A DNA stretch of 64,000 bases from Erinaceus europaeus (GCF_950295315.1 NC_080171.1:31426361-31490360), one strand, 5' to 3'; positions 21,165-31,245 are shown, numbered from the stretch's first letter. Notes: generated from the letters alone by a model not told the origin. Translations and numbers: made by a program.

Positions 21165-21290
21165 AGATTTTATTAATAGAGTCTAGAGCGTGGTGGAAAG
21201 AGAACATCAGAGTATCATTCTGGCATATGCCATGCCAGGGGAAGAACTCAGGGACTCATGTTCAACACTTTATCCAGTGCACCAATATGT
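21165..21290 (-). repeat. Type C SINE, old
   Basis: Reverse element with AGAACTCAGGGACTCATG and TTTATCCAGTGCACCAAT. Confidence 0.7.
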
Positions 21291-21621
21291 ACTTAAAAAA
21301 ATTATGACTTCTGAATAGAGAAATGGAAGAGTATCAGGCTCATATGCTTCAGGTTCTCTGTTTGTTCCCCAGTATCACACATCTCTTTCTTTTCTTAATC
21401 TAATTTAATTTAATCTTTTGCCTCCAGGGTTATCACTGGGGCTCAGTGCCTGCATTATGAATCCACTGCTCCTGGAGGCTACTTTTCCCTTTTTGTTGCC
21501 CTTGCTTATCATCATTGTTGTTATTAATATTGTTCTTAATGCTGTCATTGTTATTGGATAGGACAGAGGGAAATCAAGAGAGAAGGGGAAGACAGAGAGA
21601 GGGGAAAGAAAGAGACACCTG

Positions 21622-23259
21622 TGTTGCATCACGGGAGAGAGAGACCAGGAACTCATGGCAGAGCAGGAACGCAAATCTTTATTCATGCGGATGCCCCAGA
21701 GTTGGATGTGAGCACATTGGGTTTAGGCTACGTGGAGCTAGACAATGGCTGCCTCCTGCTATGCATGCCAGCCCTTCTCCAGGTTGGGATGTGGAAGAGA
21801 AAAAAAGGGGTGAAAACAGGAACAGCAGTGGGTTTTATAGGGTAAAAATGGAAGTGGCAAGTCGGGACGGAATTGGCTAGGGAAGAAGGTGGAGAAAAGA
21901 AAAAGGCATTCTGGGAACTTCCTTAGTTGCGGTTGGCGGGAATTAGCAATACCCTGAGGGGATAACGTGGTGGGGGATATGTAAATAATACTTGCATGGA
22001 AATATAGTGGTTTCTGCAAAAGTAAATTCCAAGTGGATCAAGGACTTGGATGTTAGACCACAAACTATCAAATACTAAGAGGAAAATATTGGCAGAACTC
22101 TTTTCTGCATAAATTTTAAAGACATTTTCAATGAAACGAATCCAATTACAAAGAAGACTAAGGCAAGTATAAACCTATGGAACTACATCAAATTAAAAAG
22201 CTTCTTCACAGGAAAAGAAACCACTACCCAAACCAAGAGACCCCTCACAGAATGGGAAAAGATCTTTATATGCCATACATCAGATAAGAGTTTAATAACC
22301 AACATATATAAAGAGCTTGCCAGACTCAACAATAAGACGACAAATAACCCCAAAAATGGGGGGAGGACTTGGACAGAATATTCACCACAGAAGAGATCCA
22401 AAAGGCTGAGAAACACATGAAAAAATGTTCTAAGTCTCTGATTGTCAGAGAAATGCAAATCAAGACAACAATGAGATATCACTTCACTCCTGTGAGAATG
22501 TCACACATCAGAAAAGGTAACAGCAGCAAATGCTGGAGAGGGTGTGGGGTCAAAGGAACCCTCCTGCACTGCTGGTGGGAATGTAAATTGGTCCAGCCTC
22601 TGTGGAGAACAGTCTGGAGAACTCTCAGAAGGCTAGAAATGGACCTACCCTATGACCCTGCAATTCCCCTCCTGGGGATATATCCTAAGGAACCCAACAC
22701 ATCCATCCAAAAAGATCTGTGTACACATATATTCTTGGCAGCACAATTTGTAATAGCCAAAACCTGGAAGCAACCCAGGTGTCCAACAACAGATGAGTGA
22801 CTGAGCAAGTTGTAGTATATATACACAATGGAATACTACTCAGCTGTAAAAAATGGTGACTTCACCATTTTCAGCCGATCTTGGATGGACCTTGAAAAAA
22901 TCATGTTGAGTGAAATAAGTCAGAAACAGAAGGATGAATACGGGATGATCTCACTCTCAGGCCGAAGTTGAAAAACAAGATCAGAAAAGAAAACACAAGT
23001 AGAACCTGAAATGGAATTGACGCATTGCACCAAAGTAAATAATACAGGTCCATGAAGGATGATAAATGACATAGTGGGGGTTGTATTGTTAAATGGGAAA
23101 CTGGGGAATGTTATGCATGTACAAACTATTGTATTTACTGTTGAATGTAAAACATTAATTCCCCAATAGAGAAATAAATTAAAAATTAAAAAAAAAAAAG
23201 AAATATAGTGGTTTGTGGGCCCTGCCAATGTTCAACCACATCTGTACAATATCCCAACA
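21622..23259 (-). mobile_element. Solo LTR split by L1 (LTR family 2)
   Basis: Minus-strand LTR of about 437 bases once the L1 is removed; the plus-strand reading starts TGTTGC and ends CCCAACA. It is flanked by a 6-bp target-site duplication CACCTG (21616-21621 and 23260-23265) inside a SINE. On the minus strand a CTATAAAA box (about 21833-21841) precedes an AATAAA (21678-21683), as in a retroviral promoter-R-U5 order. No internal viral sequence. A related, more diverged copy is at 28752-29239. Confidence 0.9.
22014..23199 (+). mobile_element. 5'-truncated L1, younger lineage
   Basis: About 1.19 kb covering the ORF2 C-terminal region, 3' UTR, AATAGAGAAATAAATT end and A-tail, inserted in an LTR with a perfect 15-bp target-site duplication GAAATATAGTGGTTT (21999-22013 and 23200-23214). 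The longest ORF2 frame (22369-22800) contains the same Cys/His segment as the L1 at 8.4-12 kb and is closed by a TGA where that copy has TGG; the stretch before it has indels. It is nearly identical to the larger L1 where they overlap. Confidence 0.95.
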
Positions 23260-23439
23260 CACCTGCAGACCAGCTTCACCGCTTCTGAAGCAACACCCCT
23301 GCAGATGGGGAGCTAGGGCTTGAACCAGGATCCTTACGCTGGTCCTTGCACTTCACTCCATGTGTACTTAACCTGCTGCGCTACTTCCTGGCCCCCACAT
23401 CTCCCTCTCTTTACTATTCTCCTCCTCTTCTTCCTTCTT

Positions 23440-23690
23440 CTTCATGCTTTTTCTTTTTTTATAGAGGCAGAGAGGGAAAGAAGCAATAGCACTAAGCTTT
23501 CTTCAAAGCAGTGGGGACCATGCTCAAACTTGGGTTGAGCACTTGGCAAAGCAGTATACTATCTAAATGAGCTATTTTATCAGCCTAAACTCTGGTTTCT
23601 GGTGGTGGTGGAGACTGAACCTGGGACCTTGGAGCTTCAGTCAGGAAAGTCTTTTGCATAATCAGTGTGCTATTTCCCTGCCATCTATTT
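23440..23690 (-). repeat. Type E SINE (23440-23587) and type D SINE (23588-23690)
   Basis: The first has AGCACTAAGCTTTCTTCA and GAGCTATTTTATCAGCC; the second has GGTGGTGGAGACTGAACCTG and GTGCTATTTCCCTGCC. Confidence 0.7.
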
Positions 23691-23727
23691 TCGAGACAGA
23701 AAAGGAGAAAGAGGGGAATAGACATGG

Positions 23728-25326
23728 AAATGCCATATGACCCAGCAATTGCATTACTAGGCATGTACCCAAAAGATATAATAACACTGATTTGAAGAGA
23801 TATATGCACCCCCAGGTTTATAGTGGCTTTATTAATAATAGCAAAGACCTGGAAACAACCAAAATGCCCTTCAACAGATGACTGGATAAAGAAGTTATGG
23901 GATATACTCAAAATTCAGCAGTAGCTCTCGGCCTTAGCGCCATCTTCCTAGAACCCTTTGAATGATGAGAGCCAAGTGGAGGAAGAAGTGAATGCGCAGG
24001 CTGAAGCTCAAAAGAAGAAAGATGAGGCAGAGGTCCAAGTAGACTTGTGCACCCATGGAAGCCACAGGAGCAGAAATAAGGAATGCCGGAGGCCAGAGGC
24101 TCTGGTACAAATTGAACTTTTGTGCTGCAGCCTAGAACTTGTTTCAGCAGATCTAGAACCTCATCACCATTTGATCCTATGAGACCATCTTGAGTGACCT
24201 TCATTGCTCATACCAAAACACAGTCCCTTTTGCTCCTTTGCCTTAGACTTGACATTCTGGACTAGTTCTGCTCTCCTTGTGGCTGAATATAACCCGTGTA
24301 CAATAAATAACCTCTTCTGCTATCTTAGCTGAAGGGAGAGAAAAAAAAATTCAGCAATAATAAAAAAAAAAGATGATATTTTGTCCTTTGGGATAAAGTG
24401 GATGGAACTGGAGAAGATTATGCTTAGTGAAGCAAGTAAGGAGGTGAAGGATGACTACAGAATGGTTTCACTCATATGCAGAGTAAATACCTTAAAGGAA
24501 AAGTGTGCAGTAGTCTACAGTGAGTCAGTAAGTGCAGCAAGTAGAATGATCATAAAGGACTTAATCAAGTTGTTTCTGCTTATACCTAGATACACTCCTC
24601 ACCTACTTCCTATTTCAATTCCCTCAGTCACTCCAAGGCCAACAGTATCAAACAAAGGACTACAAAAGCTGGATAAGGGCAAAAGACCAGCGTACTTCAA
24701 TCATGGCTCTTTTGGTCAATACCAAGCCACCCTATCATCTGAGGCCCTTGTCAGGGAACATGATGGGCTTAACCTCAAACAGATCCCTCTCTTCACTGTC
24801 ACTGGTCATCTCCAACAGGAACAGCATAGTGGACCCTCCTGTGGGCCTCTACAGGACCTTGCCCTCAATGTGGGTCAACAACAGTAGGGAATGCCCTATT
24901 CTCCCAAGGGAGGTTGGGTTAACATACTCTGCCACTCAAGGAAGATGGGTTCCTACAATGAGTGTAGCCTAGAATGTCTAGACCATGAAATTATTCTGCT
25001 TTTTATCTTAATGCTTTTTCAGCCACCAAGTTGCAGATGCTACCATGACGCCAACCTGACTTCCCTGGGCAGATGACCTCACCAATGTGTCCTGGATCCC
25101 CACTTCTCTAGTGAAGCCCTGCTCCACTAGGGAAAGATTGAGAGGGGCTGGGAATATGGATCGACTTGTCAGCACCCACGTTCAGAAGCCAGACCTTCCA
25201 CCTTCTGCACCCCATGATGATCCTGAGTCCATACTCCTAGAGGGATAAAGAAGAGAAAAGCTTTCGATGGAGGGGATGGTGGGAACTGTGTGGAATTGTA
25301 CCTCTCTTATTCTATGGTCTTTTAGA
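23728..25326 (+). mobile_element. Older-lineage L1 3' part (ORF2 end and 3' UTR) split by an RPL41 retrocopy
   Basis: 23728-23920 and 24346-24490 read as the last part of an L1 ORF2 (ATGGAAATGCCATATGACCC, GACTGGATAAAGAAGTTATG, then GTGGATGGAACTGGAGAAG), with many stops. From about 24490 the 3' UTR follows to the GGAATTGTACCTCTCTTATT end at about 25326. This copy joins the ORF2 end to the long 3' UTR and so identifies the antisense 3' UTR fragments elsewhere in the window. Confidence 0.85.
23921..24345 (+). pseudogene. RPL41P: RPL41 processed pseudogene
   Basis: This is an intronless copy of the mRNA for RPL41, the 25-residue, arginine/lysine-rich protein of the large ribosomal subunit. The 5' UTR (CTCTCGGCCTTAGCGCCAT), coding part (23965-24042) and 3' UTR with AATAAA near 24302 are all recognisable. 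The reading frame starts MRAKWRKK and then hits TGA at 23989-23991, where the normal gene has an arginine codon (a CpG-type CGA-to-TGA change). Arg15 is changed to Leu; the end, QRSK then TAG, is kept. It is flanked by a perfect 11-bp target-site duplication AAAATTCAGCA (23910-23920 and 24346-24356), with a short A-tail. Inserted into an old L1. Confidence 0.95.
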
Positions 25327-25334
25327 TATTTTTA

Positions 25335-25634
25335 TTTTATTTATTTTTACATATTTTATATTTATTTATTCCCTTTCGTTGCCCTTGCTGTTTTATTGTT
25401 GTAGCTATTATTGTTGTTGTTATTGATGTCATCGTTGTTGGATAGGTCAGAGAGAAATGGAGAGAGAAGGGGAAGACAGAGAAGAGAGCAAAGATAGACA
25501 CCGACAGACCTGCGTCACCACTTGTGAAGCAACTCCCCTGCAGGTGGGGAGCCCAGGGCTGAAACTGGGATCCTTAAGCTGGTGCTTGCCTTTGCGCCAC
25601 GTGCGCTTAAGCTTCTGCGCTACCGCCCAACTTC
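25335..25634 (-). repeat. Type A SINE
   Basis: Reverse full-length copy placed at the 3' end of the L1; head GAAGTTGGGCGGTAGCGCAG at the right. Confidence 0.9.
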
Positions 25635-25689
25635 AAATATTTTTATTTTATAAATAAATTTTAAAAAGAAAGACAGAAAGAAATAGGTC

Positions 25690-25815
25690 GTAGCAGCCTG
25701 ACAGGTGGCAGAGGGGATAAAGTCTTGGAACTTTCAAGCATGAAGTCCAGGTTTCCACCTCTTGGTATTGCATGTTCCAGAGTGATGCTCTGGTTTTCTC
25801 TCATAAATAAGTACT
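25690..25815 (+). repeat. Type C SINE
   Basis: Forward element: GCAGCCTGACAGGTGGCAG head, TCTCATAAATAAGTA end. Confidence 0.75.
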
Positions 25816-25825
25816 TATTTGGAGG

Positions 25826-26035
25826 GCCAGGTGGTGGCGAACCTGGTTGAGTTCACATTACAGTGTACAAGGACCCAGGTTTGAGCCCCTGGTCTCCACC
25901 TGCAGGAGGGAAGCTTTTCAAGTGGTGAAGCAGGCCTGCAGGTGTCTGTCTCTTTGCCTCTCTCCCTATCTCCTCCTTCTTTCCCAATTTCTGGCTTTCT
26001 TTATCCAATATTTAAAGATAATTAAAAAATAAATT
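25826..26035 (+). repeat. Type B SINE
   Basis: Forward element: GGGCCAGGTGGTGGCGAACC head, TTTATCCAATATTTAAAGA end. Confidence 0.85.
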
Positions 26036-26194
26036 AAAAAAAATTTATTTAAAAAAATCCAAATAACTGTTGTGACCATGGGTTTATCAACTATTGAACA
26101 CTCTTAGCTTCATTTGCAAAAAGCAGATCACCCAGACTGGGACTAAAGAAGATATTGAATTCAATAAAAGCAATTCCATGCAATTTTTTCTTTT

Positions 26195-26507
26195 TTCAAG
26201 CACTACTCAGCTCTTGTTTACCGTGATGCTGGAGACTGAATCTGGAATCTCAGAGCCACAAGCATGTTAAATCTTTTAACAACCACTGTGCTACCGCTCC
26301 AGCACTAGGCAACGTTAGTCTAACAACTAAATATTAGACTAACATCGATTTCTTCCTTTTTACATATTTTATTTGTTTTTATATTAATGAGAGATAGAGA
26401 AAGATGCAGTGACAAGAGCACTGCTCAGCTCTGGTGGAGCTGCAGATTAAACCTGGGGCCTCAGAGTCTCAGGCTTGCTTGCAGAAGCATCATGTTGTCT
26501 TCCCAGC
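26195..26507 (-). repeat. Two type D SINEs upstream of QNG1
   Basis: 26195-26305 (CACTACTCAGCTCTTG, GTGCTACCGCTCCAGC) and 26358-26507 (CACTGCTCAGCTCTGG, GTTGTCTTCCCAGCTC). The unique promoter sequence starts just after. Confidence 0.75.
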
Positions 26508-26529
26508 TCTCTGCATGCTTTTCTCCAAG

Positions 26530-27490
26530 CATTGCAACGAATCCTAAACATTGTGGCCTCCACCCGGACCAGAATTTTTGCAAAAGACAGCCCTGCCTAG
26601 CGGAGAGCTTTTGGGTTTGGGGATCCCTTGCAGCCGCCGGGGCCACCAAGTCGTAGTAAGTGGGCATCGCCAGATTGTAGCCGCGACGCTACTGCAGTAC
26701 TCCGCTTGGCCTCATCACTATCCGGACCCCGGCGGCAACCCGCAGGCTGCACTTCTTCGAACCGGGAGAAAATGGCGGAGCCGCGCACCTCCCAGGGCCG
26801 GGAAGTACTCTAGAACTTGGAAAGCGACTTTCGGGACTTGGGACCAGGAAGTGGGTCCAGGCCACGCGCCCGGTCTCACAGTGGGCGGGGCCACCGTCCC
26901 GGAAGTGCCGGGGGCTCTAGCGGGGTCGTCATCTCAGTGCAGGAGCGCCGGGCAGGGGCGTGGCCGGGGCGCTGTCGGGCCCCGGGTTCTCAGTGCGGGT
27001 GATAAAGGCACCCGAAGTAGGGGGGGGGGGGGGACGCCGCACCCCACGGGGCCTTTGAGCCTTGTCCATCCCAGGGGCAGAGTCCGCGCGCGGGGTTGAA
27101 GCGGCGTCTCCCGGTTCCTCAGAGCCAGGCGGGATGGGCGAGCTCCTGACTCCCCGGGAGACTGCCCGCTTCGTGGCCGCAAACAGCCGGGACGTGCGCG
27201 TGGACGGCGCGGGCGTGCGCGGCGTGGCGGAGCTGCTGCTCGCCAGGGCGTCGGGGCCCGAGCTGTGCGTGGACGGCTGGAAGACCCTGCACGAGCTCAA
27301 TCCCCGGGCGGCCGACGAGGCCGCGGTCAACTGGGTGTTCCTGACCGACACGCTCAACTTCTCCTTCTGGGCGGACGACGCCGAGCGCAAGTGTGTGGTG
27401 GGCTACAGGGGGACTCCGTACAGCGGGTACTGGGCCCTGTGCGCCGCGGTCAACCGGGCCCTGGACGAAGGTGGGTGCTCCCGCGCCCGG
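26530..27490 (+). promoter_or_regulatory. QNG1: CpG-island promoter of QNG1
   Basis: An abrupt rise in G+C and CpG density surrounds exon 1. There is no TATA box. Candidate sites are a YY1-like AAAATGGCGG (26769-26778), a GC box GGGCGGGGCC (26883-26892), a consensus ETS site CCGGAAGTG (26899-26907) and a weaker CCAGGAAGTGG (about 26844-26854). YY1 and ETS sites are usual near the start of housekeeping genes, so transcription probably begins in about 26750-26950. A run of 14 Gs (27020-27033) lies in the putative 5' UTR. Confidence 0.85.
27134..27470 (+). CDS. QNG1: Queuosine salvage protein, coding exon 1
   Basis: QNG1 (formerly C9orf64, DUF2419 / Q-salvage family) is a queuosine 5'-phosphate N-glycosylase: it releases queuine base from the nucleotide so that it can be put back into tRNA anticodons. 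This exon encodes residues 1-112 and the first base of codon 113. The start [15 protein letters not shown] at 27134 was chosen because the next residues follow the family ([16 protein letters not shown]) and no earlier in-frame ATG aligns; it lies inside the CpG island. Family-typical segments are [27 protein letters not shown] and [18 protein letters not shown]. The exon ends at a GAAG|GTGGGT donor (27471). Codon use is strongly GC-rich here because of the island, unlike the later exons. Confidence 0.97.
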
Positions 27491-27549
27491 GCACAGCCCA
27501 CATCGGCGAGGTGGGATGGGCAAGCGATGCAAAAGCCTTTTTTTTCTTT

Positions 27550-27700
27550 TCTAAATCATTATGCTTTCTCCCCGGCCCAAGTTTGTTTATTTTACCCACG
27601 CAGTGCTCAGCTCCGGTTTGTGGTGGTGCAGGAGGTGAACCTGGTACCTCGGAGCCCCAGGCCGTGAAAGTCCTGTGTAACCACCACGCTGTCTCCCTTG
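27550..27700 (-). repeat. Type D SINE in QNG1 intron 1
   Basis: Reverse element: GTGCTCAGCTCCGGTTTGTG, GAGCCCCAGGCCGTGAAAGT, CACGCTGTCTCCC. A second D-type end (ATTATGCTTTCTCCCCGGCCC) sits at 27553-27580. Confidence 0.75.
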
Positions 27701-27744
27701 TCTCTGAAAGTCTCCTTCCCAGGCTGGTAGAAAAGCTTGCTCGC

Positions 27745-27872
27745 CCTTCCTTCCTCCCTTCCTTCCTTCCTTTCCTTCCTTTCCTTCCTTTCCTTCCTTT
27801 CCTTCCTTTCCTTCCTTTCCTTCCTTCCTTCCTTCCTTCCTTCCTTCCTTCCTTCCTTCCTCCTTTCCATTT

Positions 27873-27925
<53 letters not shown>
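27745..27925. repeat. (TTCC)n/(TTTCC)n/(TTTC)n microsatellite
   Basis: About 180 bases of pyrimidine tetra- and pentanucleotide repeats in QNG1 intron 1: TTCC units, then TTTCC units, TTCC again, then TTTC units. Strand asymmetry is complete (pure C/T on plus). Confidence 0.95.
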
Positions 27926-27926
<1 letters not shown>

Positions 27927-27929
27927 TTT

Positions 27930-28085
27930 TCCCACCTTCTGCATCCCACAATGACCCTGTGTCCATACTCCCAGAGGGATAAAGAATAGGAAAGCTATCA
28001 GGGGAGGGGATGGGATGCAGAGTTCTGGTGGTGGAAATTGTGTGGAGTTGTACTCCTCTTATCCTACGGTTTTGTCAGTGTTTCT
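27930..28085 (+). mobile_element. L1 3' end, older lineage
   Basis: CACCTTCTGCATCCCACAAT through GGAAATTGTGTGGAGTTG; the following CAGTGTTTC is duplicated around the next SINE. Confidence 0.88.
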
Positions 28086-28086
28086 T

Positions 28087-28385
28087 TTTTTCTTTTAAGT
28101 TTTTTATATTTATTATTTATTCCCTTTTGTTGCTTTTTTAATCGTTGTAGTTATTAATGTTGTTGTTATTGATGTTGTTGTTGTTGGATAGGACAGAGAG
28201 AAATGGAGAGAGGAGGGGAAGACAGAGAAGGGGAGAGAAAGACAGACACCTGCAGACCTGCTTCACCGCCTGTGAAGCGACTCCCCTGCAGGTGGGGAGC
28301 CAGGGGCCTTGAACCGGGATCCTTAAGCCGGTCCTTGTGCTTTGGGCCACGTGTGCTTAACCTGCTGTGCTACTGCCCAACTCCC
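28087..28385 (-). repeat. Type A SINE inserted in L1 3' end
   Basis: Reverse full-length copy; CAGTGTTTCTTTTT (about 28075) and CAGTGTTTCCTTTT (about 28386) form the target-site duplication, and the L1 tail resumes after it. Confidence 0.9.
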
Positions 28386-28477
28386 CAGTGTTTCCTTTTT
28401 ATAAATAAAAATAAAAATATTAAAAAGAGAAAAGAGTGACATAAATAAATGTATGAGGAATAGAGGAAATCATATTT

Positions 28478-28665
28478 TTTGCCCAGGGACCCAGGCTTAA
28501 GCCTCTATTGACCACCTGCAGGAGGAAAGCTTCATGAGTGGTGAAGCAGGGCAGCAGTTGTCTCTCTGCCTCTTTCCCTCTCTATCTTCCTTTCTCCTCT
28601 CAATTTCTTTGTCTCTATCCAACTATAAATAAATGAAAATTTAAAAAAGAAAAAAAAAGAAAAGC
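28478..28665 (+). repeat. Type B SINE, 5' truncated
   Basis: Begins near GGGACCCAGGCTTAAGCC and ends at TATAAATAAATGAAAATTT and an A-rich tail. Confidence 0.75.
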
Positions 28666-28751
28666 TTTCTGAAGCCACTTTGATGACAACTGACGAAGAA
28701 AGGGACAGACATACGATTTCTTTATATAGTCAAAATATATTGATTGTATTT

Positions 28752-29239
28752 TCAGGGTAGTGTGGGGGTGCCTCTTCCTGGGGGCATGCTCTCTGGGTTG
28801 GAGAGAACTCCACTGAGCCAGCCTGGGCTGCTACTCACTCAGCTAAGGAGGGAGATGACTCAAGAACAGACTCGTGGTGGCTAGACAGTGCAATTCTTTA
28901 TTGATCAGAGAGCCAAGGCTTTTAAAGGGCAGAAGGGGAAGTGGCAAGTCAGAAATGGAAATGGCTGGGGAAAGGGGCGGAGGAAGGCAAAAATGGGCTG
29001 GAAAGGTAGGAACTTCCTAGTAACTGTTGCGAGGGTTTTAACTGGTGGGATTAACAATACCCTGGAGGCAGGGAGGGTCTTGAGGGTAGAAAGAAGATAG
29101 ATCAAAGGAATGGAATGTGTGGGGATCTTTCATGCAAAACAGTGATTATGTAGATAATAAGTCTGATAAGGGGAGAGGATGGATGTCCCCTCAAGTCAAT
29201 CCCTGCCAAACTCAACCACATCTTCACAATTTCCCGACA
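28752..29239 (-). mobile_element. Solo LTR, diverged member of LTR family 2
   Basis: Minus-strand LTR whose U3 start (TGTCGGGAAATTGTGAAGAT) and promoter (CTTTAAAA near 28919-28927) and AATAAA (28897-28902) match the layout and wording of the LTR at 21622-23259 (for example GGAAGTGGCAAGTC, GGAACTTCCT, AACAATACCCT). GTATTT (28746-28751) and GTATTA (29240-29245) may be the 6-bp target-site duplication, one base diverged. The plus-strand left end reads TCAGGG rather than TG, so that boundary is uncertain. Confidence 0.78.
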
Positions 29240-29245
29240 GTATTA

Positions 29246-29785
29246 AAAAAAACACAACTTTATATTTCATGAAAAAGGGAGAGAGAGGAGGAGGAAGGAA
29301 AAGAAACAGACTTCACTCTGGGACATGCACTGCCAAGGATCAAACCCTGGACTTGATCCACGGCACCACCTCCCAAACTACTAGGTTTATTTTTTTTAAA
29401 TTAATTTCCCCCCCTTTTCAGGTTATTGCTGGGGCTCTGTGCCTGCACTATGAATTCATGGCTCCTAGTGCTAATCCCCCCCCATTTTATTTGATAGGAC
29501 AGAATTGAGAGAGAAGGGAGATAGAGAAAGGTAGAGATACCTGCAGACCTTCTTCACCACTTGTGAAGCAACCCCCCTGCAGGTGGGGAGCTGGGGGCTG
29601 GTACCCAGGTTTTTGTGCACCTAATGGGGTATGCCACCATCCCCTCTTTTTTTTAGATTAATACGTATATTTGTTAACTCATATGAGAAAACCAGAGCAT
29701 ACTCTGGCATATGAGGTGCCAGGGGTGCAACTGAGGGCCTCATACAGTCCAATATGCTTACCTACTGCACCACCTCCTCCCAATA
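29246..29785 (-). repeat. Type C, type G and type C SINEs in a row
   Basis: 29246-29382 type C (GGCACCACCTCCCAAACTAC); 29395-29648 type G with the A-long-like 3' end TCAGGTTATTGCTGGGGC; 29655-29785 old type C. All reverse. Confidence 0.7.
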
Positions 29786-29944
29786 CTTGGCTATATGACA
29801 TTAGTTGTTAGAAATGAGTAAATAAGTAGAGACAAGCTGAAGGGAAAGGAAGGTTCTGCTTCTGCTTCTGCTTCTGGCTTTTGTTATTCATTCCCCCCCC
29901 CCCCTTATTTTTGGAACTGGGAATTGGACTCAGGACTCTATTTA

Positions 29945-30267
29945 AAATTTTTTTTTTTTATTTATAAAAAGGAAACATTGACAAAAACATAGGATAAGAG
30001 GGGTACAACTTCTCACAATTCCCACAACAAGACCTCGGTATCCCATCCCCTCCCCTGATAGCTTTCCTATTCTTTATCCCTCTGGGAGTATGGACCCAAG
30101 GTCATTGTGGGATGCAGAAGGTGGAAGGTCTGTCTTCTGTAATTGCTTCCCTGCTGAACATGGGCGTTGACAGATTGATCCCTATTCCCAGCCTATCTTT
30201 CTCTTTCCCTAGTTGGGCAGGGCTCTGGGGAAGTGGAGCTCCAGGACACATTGGTGGGGTTGTCTGT
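29945..30267 (-). mobile_element. L1 3' end, older lineage, with target-site duplication
   Basis: Antisense 3' UTR fragment flanked by CAGGACTCTATTTA (29931-29944) and CAGGACTCCATTTA (30268-30281), a 14-bp duplication with one mismatch. It interrupts an older SINE-like element (about 29890-30320). Confidence 0.9.
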
Positions 30268-30321
30268 CAGGACTCCATTTATACAATGCACATGCCTTCC
30301 CACTGAGCTTGACCTTATTCA

Positions 30322-30818
30322 TGTTTTAAAGAATAAGTTGTATTTATTTTAATGAGAGAAATAGAGAAAGACTAGCACACTGCTCAGCTCTGGTTTTTGG
30401 TGTTGGTGGGAACTGAACCTGGGACCTCAAGAACCTCAGGCATAAAAGTCTTGCAGAATCATTATGCTGTCTCCCTAGCCCAAAATTTATTTATTAACAA
30501 GAGAGAACCAAAACAGCATTCCGGTTCATGTGATACCGGTACTGGAACTCAGCACCTCATATTTGAGGATTTCATGTTTTATCCATTGCACTGTCTCCCC
30601 AGCCATTTCATGTTTATTTAATTTTTTAATTGTTAATATTTATTTTTAGCGCATCTCTCTCTTTCTTTTTTAAGATTTTATTTATATATTAATGAGAAAG
30701 ACAGAAGAGAGAGAAAGAACCAGACATCACTCTGGTACATGTGCTGCCAGGGATCGAATTCAGGACCTCATGCTTGAGAGTCCAGTGCTTTATCCATCGT
30801 GCCACCTCCCGGACCACT
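30322..30818 (-). repeat. Type D and two type C SINEs
   Basis: 30322-30480 type D (CACTGCTCAGCTCTGG, ATTATGCTGTCTCCCTAGCC); 30482-30604 type C; 30667-30818 type C with a well-preserved CGTGCCACCTCCCGGACCAC head. Confidence 0.8.
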
Positions 30819-30894
30819 TTTTAGCGCATTTCTATAGCCCTTCCTTGTTAGGTTTCATACTTGTGTATGAAATTGAGTATCTATTAAATATGAA

Positions 30895-30899
<5 letters not shown>

Positions 30900-30931
<32 letters not shown>

Positions 30932-31202
30932 TAAGGGGTTATCACTGGGGCTTAGTGCCAGCACTACGAATCCACTGCTCCTGGTGGCCATTTTTCATTC
31001 TTATTGGATAGGACAGAGAGAAATTGAGAGAGGAGAAGGAGATATGGAGAGAGAGAGACAGAGAGAAAGAAAGAGCGAAACCTGCAGACCTGCTTCACTA
31101 CTTGTGAAGTGACCTCCCCCCTGCAGGTGGGTAGCCGCGTGTTTGCACGGGTCCTTGCACTTTCTACTATGCGTGCTTAACGTGGCCACCGCCCAGCCCC
31201 CA
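30900..31202 (-). repeat. Type G SINE just upstream of QNG1 exon 2
   Basis: Reverse element with a 26-base T-run, GGGGTTATCACTGGGGCTTA and a GCCCAGCCCCC head end. ATGAAAGTTCT (about 30890) and ATGAAAGTTCT (about 31204) form the target-site duplication. It ends only ~45 bases before the exon 2 acceptor. Confidence 0.92.
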
Positions 31203-31245
31203 GCATGAAAGTTCTGACATTGTTCTTCTGAATTTTTTCTCTAAG

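Larger units (their letters stand above)
21413..23397 (-). repeat. Type A-long SINE, outermost layer of a three-deep nest
   Basis: The reverse SINE's 3' part (21413-21621) and its head (23260-23397) are separated by an LTR (21622-23259), which itself holds an L1 (22014-23199). Excision of the LTR with one CACCTG copy restores a normal SINE. Confidence 0.93.

Noticed and set aside
26597..27390. Minus-strand frames over the QNG1 island as a divergent gene
   Set aside because: No splice or family evidence; high-GC chance frames.
27265..27954. 229-codon frame overlapping QNG1 exon 1 and the pyrimidine repeat
   Set aside because: It is an off-frame reading of the exon followed by repeat-encoded low complexity.
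27450..27966. Lysine/glutamate/arginine-rich minus-strand frames
   Set aside because: Translation of the TTCC/TTTC microsatellite.
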